Assembly (NCBI RefSeq): GCF_030268225.1
Contig: NZ_BSQG01000010.1
Coordinates: 1 to 64,000, forward strand
Direction: 5' to 3'
DNA from: Nocardiopsis ansamitocini
GTDB lineage: Bacteria > Actinomycetota > Actinomycetes > Streptosporangiales > Streptosporangiaceae
DNA: 64,000 nucleotides
The first letter of the stretch is position 1, and each line of letters starts with the position of its first letter. Position numbers and translations under genes: made by a program. Below are positions 46,004-54,959 of this stretch, piece by piece. The notes under the pieces were generated by a model. That model saw nothing but the letters and a program-made list of their open reading frames with translations. It was not told the DNA's origin and made no database searches.

Positions 46004-47209
46004 ATGAGTGCTTTCCTGTACGCCGCGACGCGGACGCCGTTCGGTCGCTTCAACGGCGCGCTGGCCGGTGTCCGCCCCGACGACCTCGCCGCAGCCGCGA
46101 TCACCTCGACGCTTGCCAAAGTGCCGGGGCTCGACCCCGCCGCGATCGACGATGTGGTGTGGGGCAACGCGAACGGCGCCGGGGAGGACAACCGCAACGT
46201 CGGCCGCATGGCGGCGCTGCTCGCCGGACTACCGGTGAGCGTGCCGGGTACCACGGTCAATCGGCTGTGCGGCTCCAGCCTCGACGCGGCGATGACGGCC
46301 AGCCGCACGATCGAGTCCGGCGACGCCGAGGTGGTGCTGGCCGGCGGCGTGGAGTCGATGACGCGGGCGCCGTGGGTGTTGCCCAAGCCGGCGAAACCGT
46401 TCCCGGCCGGTGACCTCACCGCGGTGTCGACCACGCTCGGCTGGCGTCTGGTCAACCCGCGGATGCCGAAGGAGTGGACGGTCAGCCTCGGCGAGGCCAA
46501 CGAGCAACTCCAGGAGCGCTTCGGGATCTCCCGGGAACGACAGGACGTGTTCGCCGCCCGCTCCCACCGGTTGGCCGACCAGGCATGGGAATCAGGTTTC
46601 TACGACGACCTCGTGGCACCGGTCCAGGGGGTCGACCTGGACCGGGACGAGGGCATCCGGACCGGATCCACGCCGGAGGTACTGGCCACCCTCAAGCCGG
46701 TGTTTCGCGCACCGGAGCAGGGCGGCACCATCACCGCGGGCAACGCCAGCCCCCTCAACGACGGCGCCTCCGCGATGCTGCTGGGCAGCGAGAAGGCCGC
46801 GGCCGGGATCGGGGCCGACCCGCTCGCCCGCATCGCCGGGCGCGGGGTGATGGCGCTGGACCCGCAGGGCTTCGGTTATGCCCCGGTCGAGGCCGCCAAC
46901 CGTGCGCTGGCGCGGGCCGGGATCGGCTGGGACCAGGTGGGCGCGGTCGAACTCAACGAGGCCTTCGCCGTGCAGGCGCTCGCCTGCCTCGACGGGTGGA
47001 GGATCGACCCCGCCATCGTCAACCAGAAGGGCGGCGCCATCGCGATCGGACACCCGCTGGGTGCCTCCGGCGGTCGCCTCCTCGCCACCCTGGCCAAGGT
47101 GCTGCGTGAGACGAAGCAGCGCTACGGCCTCGCAGCCATTTGCATCGGGGTCGGCCAGGGACTGGCCGTCGTCCTGGAGAACTGCGACGTTGCGGAGCGG
47201 GTCCGATGA
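46004..47209 (+). CDS. pcaF: Beta-ketoadipyl-CoA thiolase / acetyl-CoA acyltransferase
   Basis: A 401-residue thiolase. The active-site cysteine is in VNRLCGSSLDAAMTASRTIE, followed by VLAGGVESMTRAPWVLPKP. The His is in IAIGHPLGASGGRLLATLAK and the second Cys in AAICIGVGQGLAVVLEN. These sequences are typical of PcaF/PaaJ. It splits beta-ketoadipyl-CoA into succinyl-CoA and acetyl-CoA, the last step of protocatechuate or catechol breakdown. The assignment rests on the overlapping genes for both subunits of the matching CoA transferase. The stop overlaps the next start (ATGA). Confidence 0.85.
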   Translation: MSAFLYAATRTPFGRFNGALAGVRPDDLAAAAITSTLAKVPGLDPAAIDDVVWGNANGAGEDNRNVGRMAALLAGLPVSVPGTTVNRLCGSSLDAAMTASRTIESGDAEVVLAGGVESMTRAPWVLPKPAKPFPAGDLTAVSTTLGWRLVNPRMPKEWTVSLGEANEQLQERFGISRERQDVFAARSHRLADQAWESGFYDDLVAPVQGVDLDRDEGIRTGSTPEVLATLKPVFRAPEQGGTITAGNASPLNDGASAMLLGSEKAAAGIGADPLARIAGRGVMALDPQGFGYAPVEAANRALARAGIGWDQVGAVELNEAFAVQALACLDGWRIDPAIVNQKGGAIAIGHPLGASGGRLLATLAKVLRETKQRYGLAAICIGVGQGLAVVLENCDVAERVR

Positions 47210-47901
47210 GCCGGGCAGAGATCGTCGGGAGCACCGATGCGGCAGTGTCCGGGATCGAGGACGGGGCCACCGTCCTCGTCGGCGGCTTCGGCCTGGCGGG
47301 TATGCCGTTCGACCTGATCGAAGCGCTCATCCGCCAGGGCGCGAAGGACCTCACCATCGTGTCCAACAACGCCGGCAACGGCGACGTCGGGCTCGCCGCG
47401 CTGCTGGCGGCCGGCCAGGTGCGCAAAGTCCTCTGCTCCTTTCCCCGCCAGGCCGATTCCTGGGTCTTCGACGGTCTCTACCGTGCGGGAAGGATCGAAC
47501 TGGAGGTGGTGCCGCAGGGCAACCTCGCCGAGCGGATGCGCGCGGCCGGGGCCGGCATCGGCGCCTTCTACTGCCCGACGGCGGTCGGCACACCACTGGC
47601 CGAAGGCAAGGAGGAGCGCGAGATCGACGGTCGGAAATACCTGCTGGAGTACCCCATCAAAGGCGATTACGCGCTGATCGGCGCGCACAGGGCGGATACG
47701 TTGGGCAACCTCACCTATCGCAAGACCGCCCGCAACTTCGGACCGGTCATGGCCACGGCCGCGACGACGACCATCGTCCAGGTCGACGAGGTCGTCGAGG
47801 CCGGAAAGCTCGCCCCCGAAGCCGTCGTCACCCCGTCCATCTACGTCGACCGGGTCGTGCAGGTGCAGACCCGTCGCTACACCGTCCAGGGGGCACGATG
47901 A
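47206..47901 (+). CDS. pcaI: 3-oxoadipate CoA-transferase subunit A
   Basis: A 231-residue CoA-transferase alpha subunit. It has the family glycine loop VLVGGFGLAGMPFDLIEALI, then TIVSNNAGNGDVGLAALLAA and FYCPTAVGTPLAEGKEEREI. Together with the beta subunit it moves CoA from succinyl-CoA to beta-ketoadipate. It overlaps both pcaF and pcaJ by 4 bases. Close relatives act on acetoacetate (ScoA), so the substrate is inferred from the neighbouring thiolase and LysR regulator. Confidence 0.83.
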   Translation: MSRAEIVGSTDAAVSGIEDGATVLVGGFGLAGMPFDLIEALIRQGAKDLTIVSNNAGNGDVGLAALLAAGQVRKVLCSFPRQADSWVFDGLYRAGRIELEVVPQGNLAERMRAAGAGIGAFYCPTAVGTPLAEGKEEREIDGRKYLLEYPIKGDYALIGAHRADTLGNLTYRKTARNFGPVMATAATTTIVQVDEVVEAGKLAPEAVVTPSIYVDRVVQVQTRRYTVQGAR

Positions 47902-48593
47902 CCGCGTCGGGCAACCCGCCTCACGTCGGGGCACCGATGAGCATCGACCATCGCCTGTCGATGGACGAACTGGCCGCCGTCATCGCACGCGACATTCCGG
48001 CCGGCGCCTTCGTCAACCTCGGGATCGGGCAGCCCACCAAGATCGCCGACCACCTGCCGATCGGCTCCGGGGTGGTGCTGCACACCGAGAACGGCATGCT
48101 CAACATGGGGCCGAAGGCCGAGGGCGACGCCGTCGACCCCGACCTGACCAACGCCGGCAAGGTCCCGGTGACCGAGCTGCCCGGATCGGCGTACTTCCAC
48201 CAGGCCGACTCCTTCGCGATGATGCGCGGCGGGCACCTCGACATCTGTGTCCTCGGCGCCTACCAGGTGGCCTTCAACGGCGACCTCGCCAACTGGCACA
48301 CGGGCCGACCCGACGACGTTCCCGCCGTCGGCGGTGCCATGGACCTCGCCATCGGCGCCAAGGACGTCTACGTGATGATGCCCCTTCTCACCCGTTCCGG
48401 TGAGGCGAAACTCGTAGCGCGGTGCACCTATCCGCTGACCGGGGTCGGCTGCGTCAGCCGTGTCTACACCGACCACGGCGTCTTCGACGTCGGCCCCGAG
48501 GGCATCCGTATCCGGGAGACGTACGGGGTCGGCGCCAGCGAACTCGCGGAACGGCTCGACATCGCGCTCTGCGACGCCCCGCTCCACGACTGA
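47898..48593 (+). CDS. pcaJ: 3-oxoadipate CoA-transferase subunit B
   Basis: A 231-residue CoA-transferase beta subunit. The catalytic glutamate is in VVLHTENGMLNMGP, the E-N-G motif of the family. GAFVNLGIGQPTKIADHL precedes it, and GGHLDICVLGAYQVAFNGDL follows. It pairs with the subunit encoded just upstream (4-base overlap). This is the last gene of the operon. The earlier pca genes (ring cleavage, lactonisation) are not in the window. Confidence 0.83.
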   Translation: MTASGNPPHVGAPMSIDHRLSMDELAAVIARDIPAGAFVNLGIGQPTKIADHLPIGSGVVLHTENGMLNMGPKAEGDAVDPDLTNAGKVPVTELPGSAYFHQADSFAMMRGGHLDICVLGAYQVAFNGDLANWHTGRPDDVPAVGGAMDLAIGAKDVYVMMPLLTRSGEAKLVARCTYPLTGVGCVSRVYTDHGVFDVGPEGIRIRETYGVGASELAERLDIALCDAPLHD

Positions 48594-49106
48594 TCCGGGC
48601 CCCTGCGGGCCGGCCACGACCAGAAGCACCGGCCCGTTCGGGAACCGGTCGGGGCAGGAACACGAGCGTCGAATCGGCAACCGCGGGCGCATCACCCCGC
48701 GCATGGGCGAACCCTTCGGCGCAAGAGTCCAGGACCGAGGGAACCGGGCCCGCCGAAGGCGTCGCCGCGACTTTGGCCGGGCCCGTGCGCGGTTGCCCCG
48801 CCGACGCCTGGTGAGGCCCGCCCGAGCCGCTTTTGCCCGGCTCCTGCACCGGCCGGCCACCCGCACGGTACGGGCGCGCGTCGATCGACGGCATCCGCCG
48901 GCGTGTGCGGGTGGGGCCCGGCCGATCCGCGATCGGCGCCCCTGCCGGCTGGGGCGCCCCCCGCCAGAGGCGCCGGGTCCTCACCCCCCGCTTTTTTGTG
49001 GCCGTCGGCTCCCGACCGGCCCTGCTCGGGGCTGAGAAGGTGGGACTTCGGTCCTTCCGGGCACCGGTTTCGCCCCTTCGAGGGTCGACACGCGGGGTAC
49101 GATGTG
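48594..49106. other. GC-rich intergenic region, no gene seen
   Basis: About 510 bases between the pcaJ-like and iclR genes. A GGGCCCCTGCGGGCC-type weak hairpin right after pcaJ could act as terminator. The remainder gives only arginine/proline-rich translations in all frames. The iclR promoter lies at its right end. Confidence 0.35.
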
Positions 49107-49121
49107 GTCGCCATATGAACA
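49107..49121 (+). promoter_or_regulatory. Shared 15-mer GTCGCCATATGAACA upstream of iclR
   Basis: This sequence stands 31-45 bases before the iclR start codon and recurs exactly, on the other strand, in the promoter of the minus-strand operon at 55927-55941. Here it is followed by a second GAACA (AGCGGAACACA). The likely reading is a binding site for the IclR regulator, used for autoregulation. Confidence 0.55.
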
Positions 49122-49151
49122 AGCGGAACACATCGAGTCAAGGGGCTCCGG

Positions 49152-49874
49152 GTGGACATCCAAGCGGTAGACCGGGTGGGAATGATCCTCGCACTGTTCG
49201 GCCCGCATCGCGAAGCGGTGACCTCATCGGAAGCCGCCGACCTCATCGGGCTCAATCGCACGACGACCTACCGCTATCTGACGTCCCTGGTCAACGCCAA
49301 TGTGCTCGCCCTGCGCGACGACCGCACGTATGCCCCGGGACCGACGCTCGTACAGCTCGGCGCCTTCGCCCTCGGCCGCCGCGACATCCTGCGCCTCGCC
49401 GTGGAGCCCATGCAGACCCTGGCCCGCGACACCGAGATCACGGCGGTGCTGTCGCTCTGGGGCGCTTCGTCACCGGTCGTCGCGCACGTCGAGGAACCTC
49501 CGCGCCGTGAGATCGTCGTCTCCGTGCGGGTGGGGATGCAGCTGTCGACCGCCGCCGCCCAGACCGGCGTCTTCCACACGTTCATGTCCGACGCCCCCAG
49601 CGTGGCACGGGCCGCGCGACAGCTCCCGACCGAGGAGCGCGAACGGATCGGGCGGCTGGTGCGCGAGACGGCCGAGCGCGGCTATGCCGCGCAGGTCAGT
49701 ACCCGGGGCATCGCCGTGCTCGCCACCCCTGTGTGGGACGAGCACGGCCTCGCTGCTTCACTCGCGCTGCTGAGCACCCGCGACGTACTCGACGTCCACG
49801 CCGAGAGTTCCGAGCTGGCGGCGCTGCGAAACGCGGCGACGACGATCTCCCGGTCGCTCGGCGCCCCCGAGTGA
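49152..49874 (+). CDS. IclR-family transcriptional regulator
   Basis: A 240-residue IclR regulator. The N-terminal winged helix (DRVGMILALFGPHREAVTSS, then GLNRTTTYRYLTSLVNANVL) is followed by the effector-binding domain (VRVGMQLSTAAAQTGVFHTF, then ERGYAAQVSTRGIAVLATPV). The GTG start has AAGGGG upstream. It converges on a seven-gene catabolic and transport operon whose promoter shares a 15-base sequence with its own. It is therefore the probable regulator of that operon, with the pathway substrate as likely ligand. Confidence 0.85.
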   Translation: MDIQAVDRVGMILALFGPHREAVTSSEAADLIGLNRTTTYRYLTSLVNANVLALRDDRTYAPGPTLVQLGAFALGRRDILRLAVEPMQTLARDTEITAVLSLWGASSPVVAHVEEPPRREIVVSVRVGMQLSTAAAQTGVFHTFMSDAPSVARAARQLPTEERERIGRLVRETAERGYAAQVSTRGIAVLATPVWDEHGLAASLALLSTRDVLDVHAESSELAALRNAATTISRSLGAPE

Positions 49875-49917
49875 GCCGGTCCCGGCCGCCGCTTGCCGGT
49901 CAGGTGCCTTCGGCGGG

Positions 49918-50556
49918 CTACGGCGCCTGCGCGGCTCCGCCCGGCTCAACGCTCCCGAACCGTTCGACGCTCCCGAGCCGTCCGTAGGTCGGTCCGGCCA
50001 GGCGCGCCGCCGGGTCGATCGCCGTGGTGTCGATCTTGAGGCCGTCCAGGGCCGACGAGAGCACGTGGAACCGCACGATCTCGCCCACCGTGAACTGCGC
50101 GCCGGCCCGGCCGAACTCCACCACGCGCGCCAGCCGGCACTCCAGGCTCACCCGCGCGGCGGCCAATCGGGGCACGCCCACCACGTCGCTCGGCACCGTT
50201 TCGAGGCCGAGGAGCTCGGCCTCGTCGACGTCCGGGGGATGCACGTCCCCCGACCGGTGGACGTCCGTCCACTGCTCCCAGCCGGGAATGTTCACGACGT
50301 ACTCGCCCCGCTCGGCGATGTTGCGGGCCGTGTCCTTGAACGCGCCGGAACGCCGGCCGATGTTGATCCCGACCATGGGCGGCTCGTTGGACACCATCGT
50401 GAAGGCACTGAACGGTGCCAGGTTCGCCGCCCCGTCCCGGCCCACCGACGTCACCCAGGCGATGGGGCGGGGGACGACGCATCCGGTGAGCAGCCGGTAG
50501 TTCTCCTGCGCGCTCAGGCCCTCGGGGTCGATCGCCGTCATCTCGTCGTCAGGCAT
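49918..50556 (-). CDS. Flavin reductase family protein (FMN-binding)
   Basis: A 212-residue split-barrel flavoprotein: TGCVVPRPIAWVTSVGRDGA, LAPFSAFTMVSNEPPMVGIN and GEYVVNIPG are the FMN-binding elements of the flavin reductase-like family. Such proteins either supply reduced flavin to a monooxygenase or act directly as FMN oxidoreductases. No partner monooxygenase is present in this operon, so its electron acceptor is unknown. The gene overlaps the binding-protein gene by 8 bases and is the last of the operon. Confidence 0.8.
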   Translation of the reverse strand: MPDDEMTAIDPEGLSAQENYRLLTGCVVPRPIAWVTSVGRDGAANLAPFSAFTMVSNEPPMVGINIGRRSGAFKDTARNIAERGEYVVNIPGWEQWTDVHRSGDVHPPDVDEAELLGLETVPSDVVGVPRLAAARVSLECRLARVVEFGRAGAQFTVGEIVRFHVLSSALDGLKIDTTAIDPAARLAGPTYGRLGSVERFGSVEPGGAAQAP

Positions 50557-51634
50557 GATCGGCGGCTTCCTGGCGGACGGCGTCGCGGTCGAAGTCGTTG
50601 ATGTCCTCGATCAGCGTGTCGTCGTACAGGTCGGCGGGGTCCACGGGCTCGGTCAGCTCGCCCGCTTCGAGCAGGAAGTCCACGGTCGCCTGCAGGGCCT
50701 GCGGGTCGACCGCCCCGTAGGGGTCGTCGTCGGCGCCCAGGTTGGCCAGTCGCGCTTCGAGGACGGAAACCGACGACGCCACGGCGACGTCGTCCTCAAG
50801 CCCGGAGGGCCGCGCCTCGGGATAGGCGTCGAACAGCAGTTTGATCGCGGCCTCGGGGTTGGCCTCGCTGAAGACGACGCCCTTCGCGACCGCGCGACCG
50901 AGCTTGACGTACAGCTCACGGTCCTCCTCCAGGTCGCCGGCCCGGGCCGCGAGTCCGCCGCTCGTGAGGTTCTCGGCCCCCGGCACCTCGATCTCGCGCA
51001 GTTCGATGCCCTGGTTCTCAAGGACCTGGAACGACGTGTCCAGCAATGCGATCGCGTCGACCTGGCCGTTCTCCACCGCCGCGGCCTGCTGGCCTCCCGT
51101 CCCAATCGCGACGAACGTCACCGAGTCCTCCGGGATCCCGGCCTCGCGCAGACCAGCCTTCGCCTGCGTCACCGAGGCGCTCGCGAGGCTGATCGCCCCG
51201 ACCGTCTTGCCCTTGAGGTCCTCGATCGAGGTGATGTCGCTGTCGGCGGGGACTCTCAGGCCGTAGATGTTGTCCTTGTAGTAGGACATGAAGTAGGTCA
51301 GGTCGAGGTTCTTGCCGGGCTGGCGTCCGAGGATCACCGGTTCGGGGCTGACGGCCCCGGTCGCGACCTGCCCGGTCGCGATCTGCTGGGCCTGGGTCGT
51401 CGCGGAGTCGGTCAGGATGACCTCGACGTCCAGGCCCTCGTCCTCGAAGTAGCCCATCTCCTCGGAGACCGCGATCGAGGCGATCCCCGCGTTCCAGGTC
51501 GGTGTCGCGAGCGTCATGGAGACCTGCTGGGCACCGTCGCCGCTCCCCGACCCGCCGCAGGCCGCGAGCGGGAGGGTGATGGCCAGGACCGCGCCACCCT
51601 GTAGAACCTTACGAAAAGCGTGTGTGATGGGCAT
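50549..51634 (-). CDS. ABC transporter substrate-binding lipoprotein (SsuA/ThiY-like)
   Basis: A 361-residue exported lipoprotein. The signal peptide ends in the lipobox LAAC (LAITLPLAACGGSGSG). The mature protein has the NMT1/SsuA fold: MGYFEDEGLDVEVILTDSAT, QIATGQVATGAVSPEPVILG, DLKGKTVGAISLASASVTQA and ENGQVDAIALLD. This family binds sulfonates, nitrate, pyrimidine precursors and aromatic acids; the ligand cannot be read directly. It delivers the ligand to the permease encoded just upstream. Confidence 0.85.
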   Translation of the reverse strand: MPITHAFRKVLQGGAVLAITLPLAACGGSGSGDGAQQVSMTLATPTWNAGIASIAVSEEMGYFEDEGLDVEVILTDSATTQAQQIATGQVATGAVSPEPVILGRQPGKNLDLTYFMSYYKDNIYGLRVPADSDITSIEDLKGKTVGAISLASASVTQAKAGLREAGIPEDSVTFVAIGTGGQQAAAVENGQVDAIALLDTSFQVLENQGIELREIEVPGAENLTSGGLAARAGDLEEDRELYVKLGRAVAKGVVFSEANPEAAIKLLFDAYPEARPSGLEDDVAVASSVSVLEARLANLGADDDPYGAVDPQALQATVDFLLEAGELTEPVDPADLYDDTLIEDINDFDRDAVRQEAADHA

Positions 51635-51657
51635 GAGTTCTCTTTCGGTTCGAAGCA

Positions 51658-52524
51658 TTACTTGCCGGTGGAGCGGGCCCGGTTCTCCTCGGACCAGAAC
51701 GCGAGCCGCCGCCCCCCGAAGACGACCGCGTAGTGCAGGACGAGGCCGATGACCGACAGCACGACGAGAGCCGCGAACATCGTGGCCACGTCCAGTGAGG
51801 TGTTGCTGGCGATGATCAGGTAGCCGAGTCCGGCCTGGGAGCCCACGAACTCCGCGACGATGGCGCCGATGACCGAGAGCACGACCGCCACGTCCAGGCC
51901 GGCGACGATGCTGGGGACGGCCGTGGGCAGGCGCAGCCGGGTGAGGACCTGTAGACGCGTCGCCCCGAAGGAACGCATCATGTTGATCTGGTCGCTGCTG
52001 GTGGAGTTGAAGCCAAGCGTGGCGTTGACCAGGATCGGGAAGAACGCGATCAGCGCCGTCGTGAGGATCTTCGACTCCATGCCGAAGCCGAACCAGACGA
52101 GGAACAACGGCGCGAGCGCCACCTTCGGCACGGTCTGCAGCACCACCACGATCGGCAAGACGATCTTCTCCGCGAGCCGCGAAGAGCTCACCCACACGGC
52201 GACGAGCAGCCCGGAGACCGCGGCGATACAGAACCCGTAGATGATCTCCTGGAGCGTGACCCAGGTGTGGCGCAGGAACGGCCCGTGGGTGAAGCCCTCG
52301 ACGAGTGCCTGGACGATCCGGGTGGGCGCGGGGAACAAGATCTCCGAGACCTCGAACGTGCGTACCGTCACCTCCCAGACGATCAGCAGGGCGAGCACCG
52401 TGGTGCTGGACAGCAACCAGCCGGGCAGGTCGGAGAGCCGGCGGCGCCTCTCGGTGCCGCCCGCCTCGCGGCGGACGGTCAGGGTCCGCCCGGCCGGCGG
52501 GGAATCCAGCGGTGGGGTGGTCAT
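51658..52524 (-). CDS. ABC transporter permease (SsuC/ThiX-like)
   Basis: A 288-residue membrane permease with six hydrophobic segments, beginning at WLLSSTTVLALLIVWEVTV. The binding-protein-dependent transport signature is MMRSFGATRLQVLTRLRLPT (EAA-like loop), followed by VPSIVAGLDVAVVLSVIGAI and GSQAGLGYLIIAS. It forms the channel with the ATPase whose gene overlaps it by 4 bases (ATGA). Confidence 0.87.
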   Translation of the reverse strand: MTTPPLDSPPAGRTLTVRREAGGTERRRRLSDLPGWLLSSTTVLALLIVWEVTVRTFEVSEILFPAPTRIVQALVEGFTHGPFLRHTWVTLQEIIYGFCIAAVSGLLVAVWVSSSRLAEKIVLPIVVVLQTVPKVALAPLFLVWFGFGMESKILTTALIAFFPILVNATLGFNSTSSDQINMMRSFGATRLQVLTRLRLPTAVPSIVAGLDVAVVLSVIGAIVAEFVGSQAGLGYLIIASNTSLDVATMFAALVVLSVIGLVLHYAVVFGGRRLAFWSEENRARSTGK

Positions 52525-53291
52525 GGGGTGGTCACCACTTCGGCCTTGTCGAGAACGGTTCTGATGCGACGCGCGTACTCGCCGAACTCGGCGGTGCTCA
52601 CGACGTCGAGGGTGCGGGGGCGCGGCAGGTCGATGTCGACGACGTCGCCGATGCGCCCCGGACGGGGGGTCATCACGACGACGCGGTCGGAGAGGAGCAC
52701 CGCCTCGGAGATGCTGTGGGTGATGAACACGACGGTCTTGCGGTCCCGCTCCCAGATGTCCAGCAGGTCCATCGTCAGCTGGTCGCGGGTCATCGCGTCG
52801 AGTGCGCCGAACGGTTCGTCCATGAGCAGGATCCGCGGGTCGTGCAGGAGGGCCCGGGCGATTCCGACGCGCTGCTGCATCCCGCCCGACAACTCGTAGG
52901 GGTAGCTGGCGGCGAAGTCGGACAGTCCGAGCATCGCGAGGAGCTCGTGGGCCCGGTCCTCGTCGCGCCGCCGTTGCGAACGCCCTTGCAGCGTCGAGGG
53001 GACGAGCACGTTGTCCAGGACGGTGTTCCACGGCAGCAGCAGCGGCTGCTGGAACACCATCCCGGTCATCGCCGACTCGCTGCGCGCTTCGGCCCGGTAC
53101 TCGATACTGCCCTCGGTCAGCGGCTCCAGGCCCATGATGAGTTTGAGCAGCGTGCTCTTGCCGCATCCGCTCGGCCCGACGATGGAGACGAACTCCCCGT
53201 CGGCGATGTCGAGGTGGAAGTCCTCGACCGCCACCGTCCCACCGCGGTAGTGCTTCTTGGCGTGGATGAAGCTCATGACCGGTTCATGCAT
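52521..53291 (-). CDS. ABC transporter ATP-binding protein (SsuB/TauB-like)
   Basis: A 256-residue ATPase: Walker A GPSGCGKST, Q-loop FQQPLLLPW, signature LSGGMQQRVGIARAL, Walker B ILLMDEPFGALD and H-loop ITHSI. The LSGGMQQR form and overall length match the nitrate/sulfonate/taurine importers. The start at 53291 (MHEPVMSF) is preferred because GAAAGG lies 10 bases upstream; the internal ATG at 53276 has none. It overlaps the aldolase gene by 8 bases. Confidence 0.9.
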   Translation of the reverse strand: MHEPVMSFIHAKKHYRGGTVAVEDFHLDIADGEFVSIVGPSGCGKSTLLKLIMGLEPLTEGSIEYRAEARSESAMTGMVFQQPLLLPWNTVLDNVLVPSTLQGRSQRRRDEDRAHELLAMLGLSDFAASYPYELSGGMQQRVGIARALLHDPRILLMDEPFGALDAMTRDQLTMDLLDIWERDRKTVVFITHSISEAVLLSDRVVVMTPRPGRIGDVVDIDLPRPRTLDVVSTAEFGEYARRIRTVLDKAEVVTTP

Positions 53292-54036
53292 GGAGCGGCG
53301 CCTTTCCTGTGTGGTCCTCGTGTGCCCGCATACGCTCGACGGCACCTGCGGCCGCGTCCGCGAGCAGTGTCGTGTCGGCGGCGCCGACGAAGAAGTCCAA
53401 CGCCAGTTCGCGGGCGCGTGCGGCGCCGTCAGGGCCGCCGGCCGCTCCCGCGGCGATCCCGTGCGCCCGGGCAGCGGCGGCGACGACGGCGTCTGCGTCG
53501 GCGACGACACGGCGGGCGTCGAGCGTGAGGTCCGCTGCCCCGAGGAGGAGTCCGGTGATCCCCTCGACTGCGGCGATGTCCTCGACGGCTTCCAACGCGG
53601 CGAGCGACTCGATCTGGGCGATCACCTCGACCGGCCGGGCCAGGTAGTCGGCTCGCGGGCGCCGCCCCCATGCCCCGGCGCGCGACGTCGCACCTGAACC
53701 GCGCCGCCCCTCGGGGGCGAACCGCGTCGCGGACACGATCGCGGCGGCGGCTGCGGGACCGTCGACGTGGGGGACGACGATCCCGTCGGCGCCCGCGTCC
53801 AGGACGCGTTGGACGAAGGACGCCCCCTGGTCGGGGATCCGCACGAGGGTGCGCAGGCCGTGGGCCTGGCCGACGGCGATGTGCCGGGCGATCGCCGATA
53901 GGTCCAGCATCGTGTGCTCGGCGTCGATGACGATCACTTCGATCCCGGCGTGGGCGAGGATGGTGGTGGACTCCCAGGAGTCGAGCTTGACCCAGGCGGC
54001 CCACCACGTGCCGTCGGACCTGCGTGCCCAGCTCAC
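53284..54036 (-). CDS. HpcH/HpaI aldolase/citrate lyase family protein
   Basis: A 250-residue TIM-barrel aldolase of the HpcH/HpaI family. VIVIDAEHTMLDLSAIARHI carries the acidic metal-binding region. RTLVRIPDQGASFVQRVLDA, then GADGIVVPHVDG, is the conserved core, and IAQIESLAALEAVEDIAAVE holds the second metal Glu. These enzymes cleave 4-hydroxy-2-oxo acids to pyruvate and an aldehyde. The second half is unusually alanine-rich. It overlaps the cupin gene by 4 bases and probably performs a late cleavage step in the pathway. Confidence 0.8.
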   Translation of the reverse strand: MSWARRSDGTWWAAWVKLDSWESTTILAHAGIEVIVIDAEHTMLDLSAIARHIAVGQAHGLRTLVRIPDQGASFVQRVLDAGADGIVVPHVDGPAAAAAIVSATRFAPEGRRGSGATSRAGAWGRRPRADYLARPVEVIAQIESLAALEAVEDIAAVEGITGLLLGAADLTLDARRVVADADAVVAAAARAHGIAAGAAGGPDGAARARELALDFFVGAADTTLLADAAAGAVERMRAHEDHTGKAPLHA

Positions 54037-54956
54037 TGGAGTTCCTCTCGTCGCGGGGCCGGATAGTCCTCGGCGTTGAGGACCCAGCCGGGTCGGCGCG
54101 AGAAGTCATCGCGCGGTCCGGCGAAGATGTCGATCATGCGGTTCTCGCCCGCCCCGACCGCCTCGCTCGTGTGGACCAGCGGCGGCGGGATGACGGTCAG
54201 CGACGGCCCGCCGATCCGGTGGTGCTCGTCGGCGCGCCAGGCGGTGCGGTCGTTTCCCCACGCGCGTCGGATGTGGTGGACGTACTCGCCGGCGTCGACG
54301 AAGCTCAACTGCTCGAAGTCGTCGTGGGTGTGGGGGGACAGCGTGCGCGGGTCCCGGGGGCCGACGCGCGGGTACAGCACGTTCGCCATCGCGTGGCGGC
54401 TGCGGAAGATGCGCCCCATGCGTCCTTCCTGCGGGGCGATGTCCTCGATTGCCTCGTAGACGCGGATCGCGGCGTCGCCGGCAGGAGCGGGCCACGGGGT
54501 GGCGCGAACGCTGAGTCCGAGGCCGTCGGCGTAGGCGTCGGCGTTGAGCGCCCGGTCGAGCACGTCGGATGTCGCCGTCGTGTGCAGGCGCAGCAGCCGC
54601 AGTGCCCCCTCGACCTCGTAGCGCCAGGGGCCCGGCCGGACCGTCGCGATGCTCGTCGGTGCGACGGTGACCGCCTCACCCTGCGCCGTGCGCAGCGTGA
54701 GGCGGCCCGCGGACGGCAGGACCACGAGCATCGTCTCGTCGGTGTCCTCGCGGTCGAGGACGTCGCCGTCGGCGTGTTCGGCGTAGACGACGGCGACGTT
54801 GGCGGCCCGTACCGTCCACAGGCGTCCGCCGTGTCCCGTGGTCTCGGTGGGAGCCAGCTCGTCGAAGGCGAAGTACTGCGGGTCGAGCGCGGCGTCGGCG
54901 TCGGGCTCGGTCGAGGCGGCCAGTTGGCTGCGCGGGTCACTCGCGAGATAGGCCAT
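54033..54956 (-). CDS. Cupin-like protein, unknown function
   Basis: A 307-residue protein that looks like a double-stranded beta-helix (cupin). The C-terminal half has SPHTHDDFEQLSFVDAGEYV, in which the His-x-His...Glu pattern is the metal site, and a late His in PPPLVHTSEAVG. The N-terminal half has strand patterns (ETMLVVLPSAGRLTLRTAQG) without the metal ligands. It may be an isomerase or dioxygenase acting on the operon substrate. Position between the DUF6282 hydrolase and aldolase genes supports a catalytic role; the reaction is not known. Confidence 0.65.
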   Translation of the reverse strand: MAYLASDPRSQLAASTEPDADAALDPQYFAFDELAPTETTGHGGRLWTVRAANVAVVYAEHADGDVLDREDTDETMLVVLPSAGRLTLRTAQGEAVTVAPTSIATVRPGPWRYEVEGALRLLRLHTTATSDVLDRALNADAYADGLGLSVRATPWPAPAGDAAIRVYEAIEDIAPQEGRMGRIFRSRHAMANVLYPRVGPRDPRTLSPHTHDDFEQLSFVDAGEYVHHIRRAWGNDRTAWRADEHHRIGGPSLTVIPPPLVHTSEAVGAGENRMIDIFAGPRDDFSRRPGWVLNAEDYPAPRREELQ

Positions 54957-54959
54957 CGT

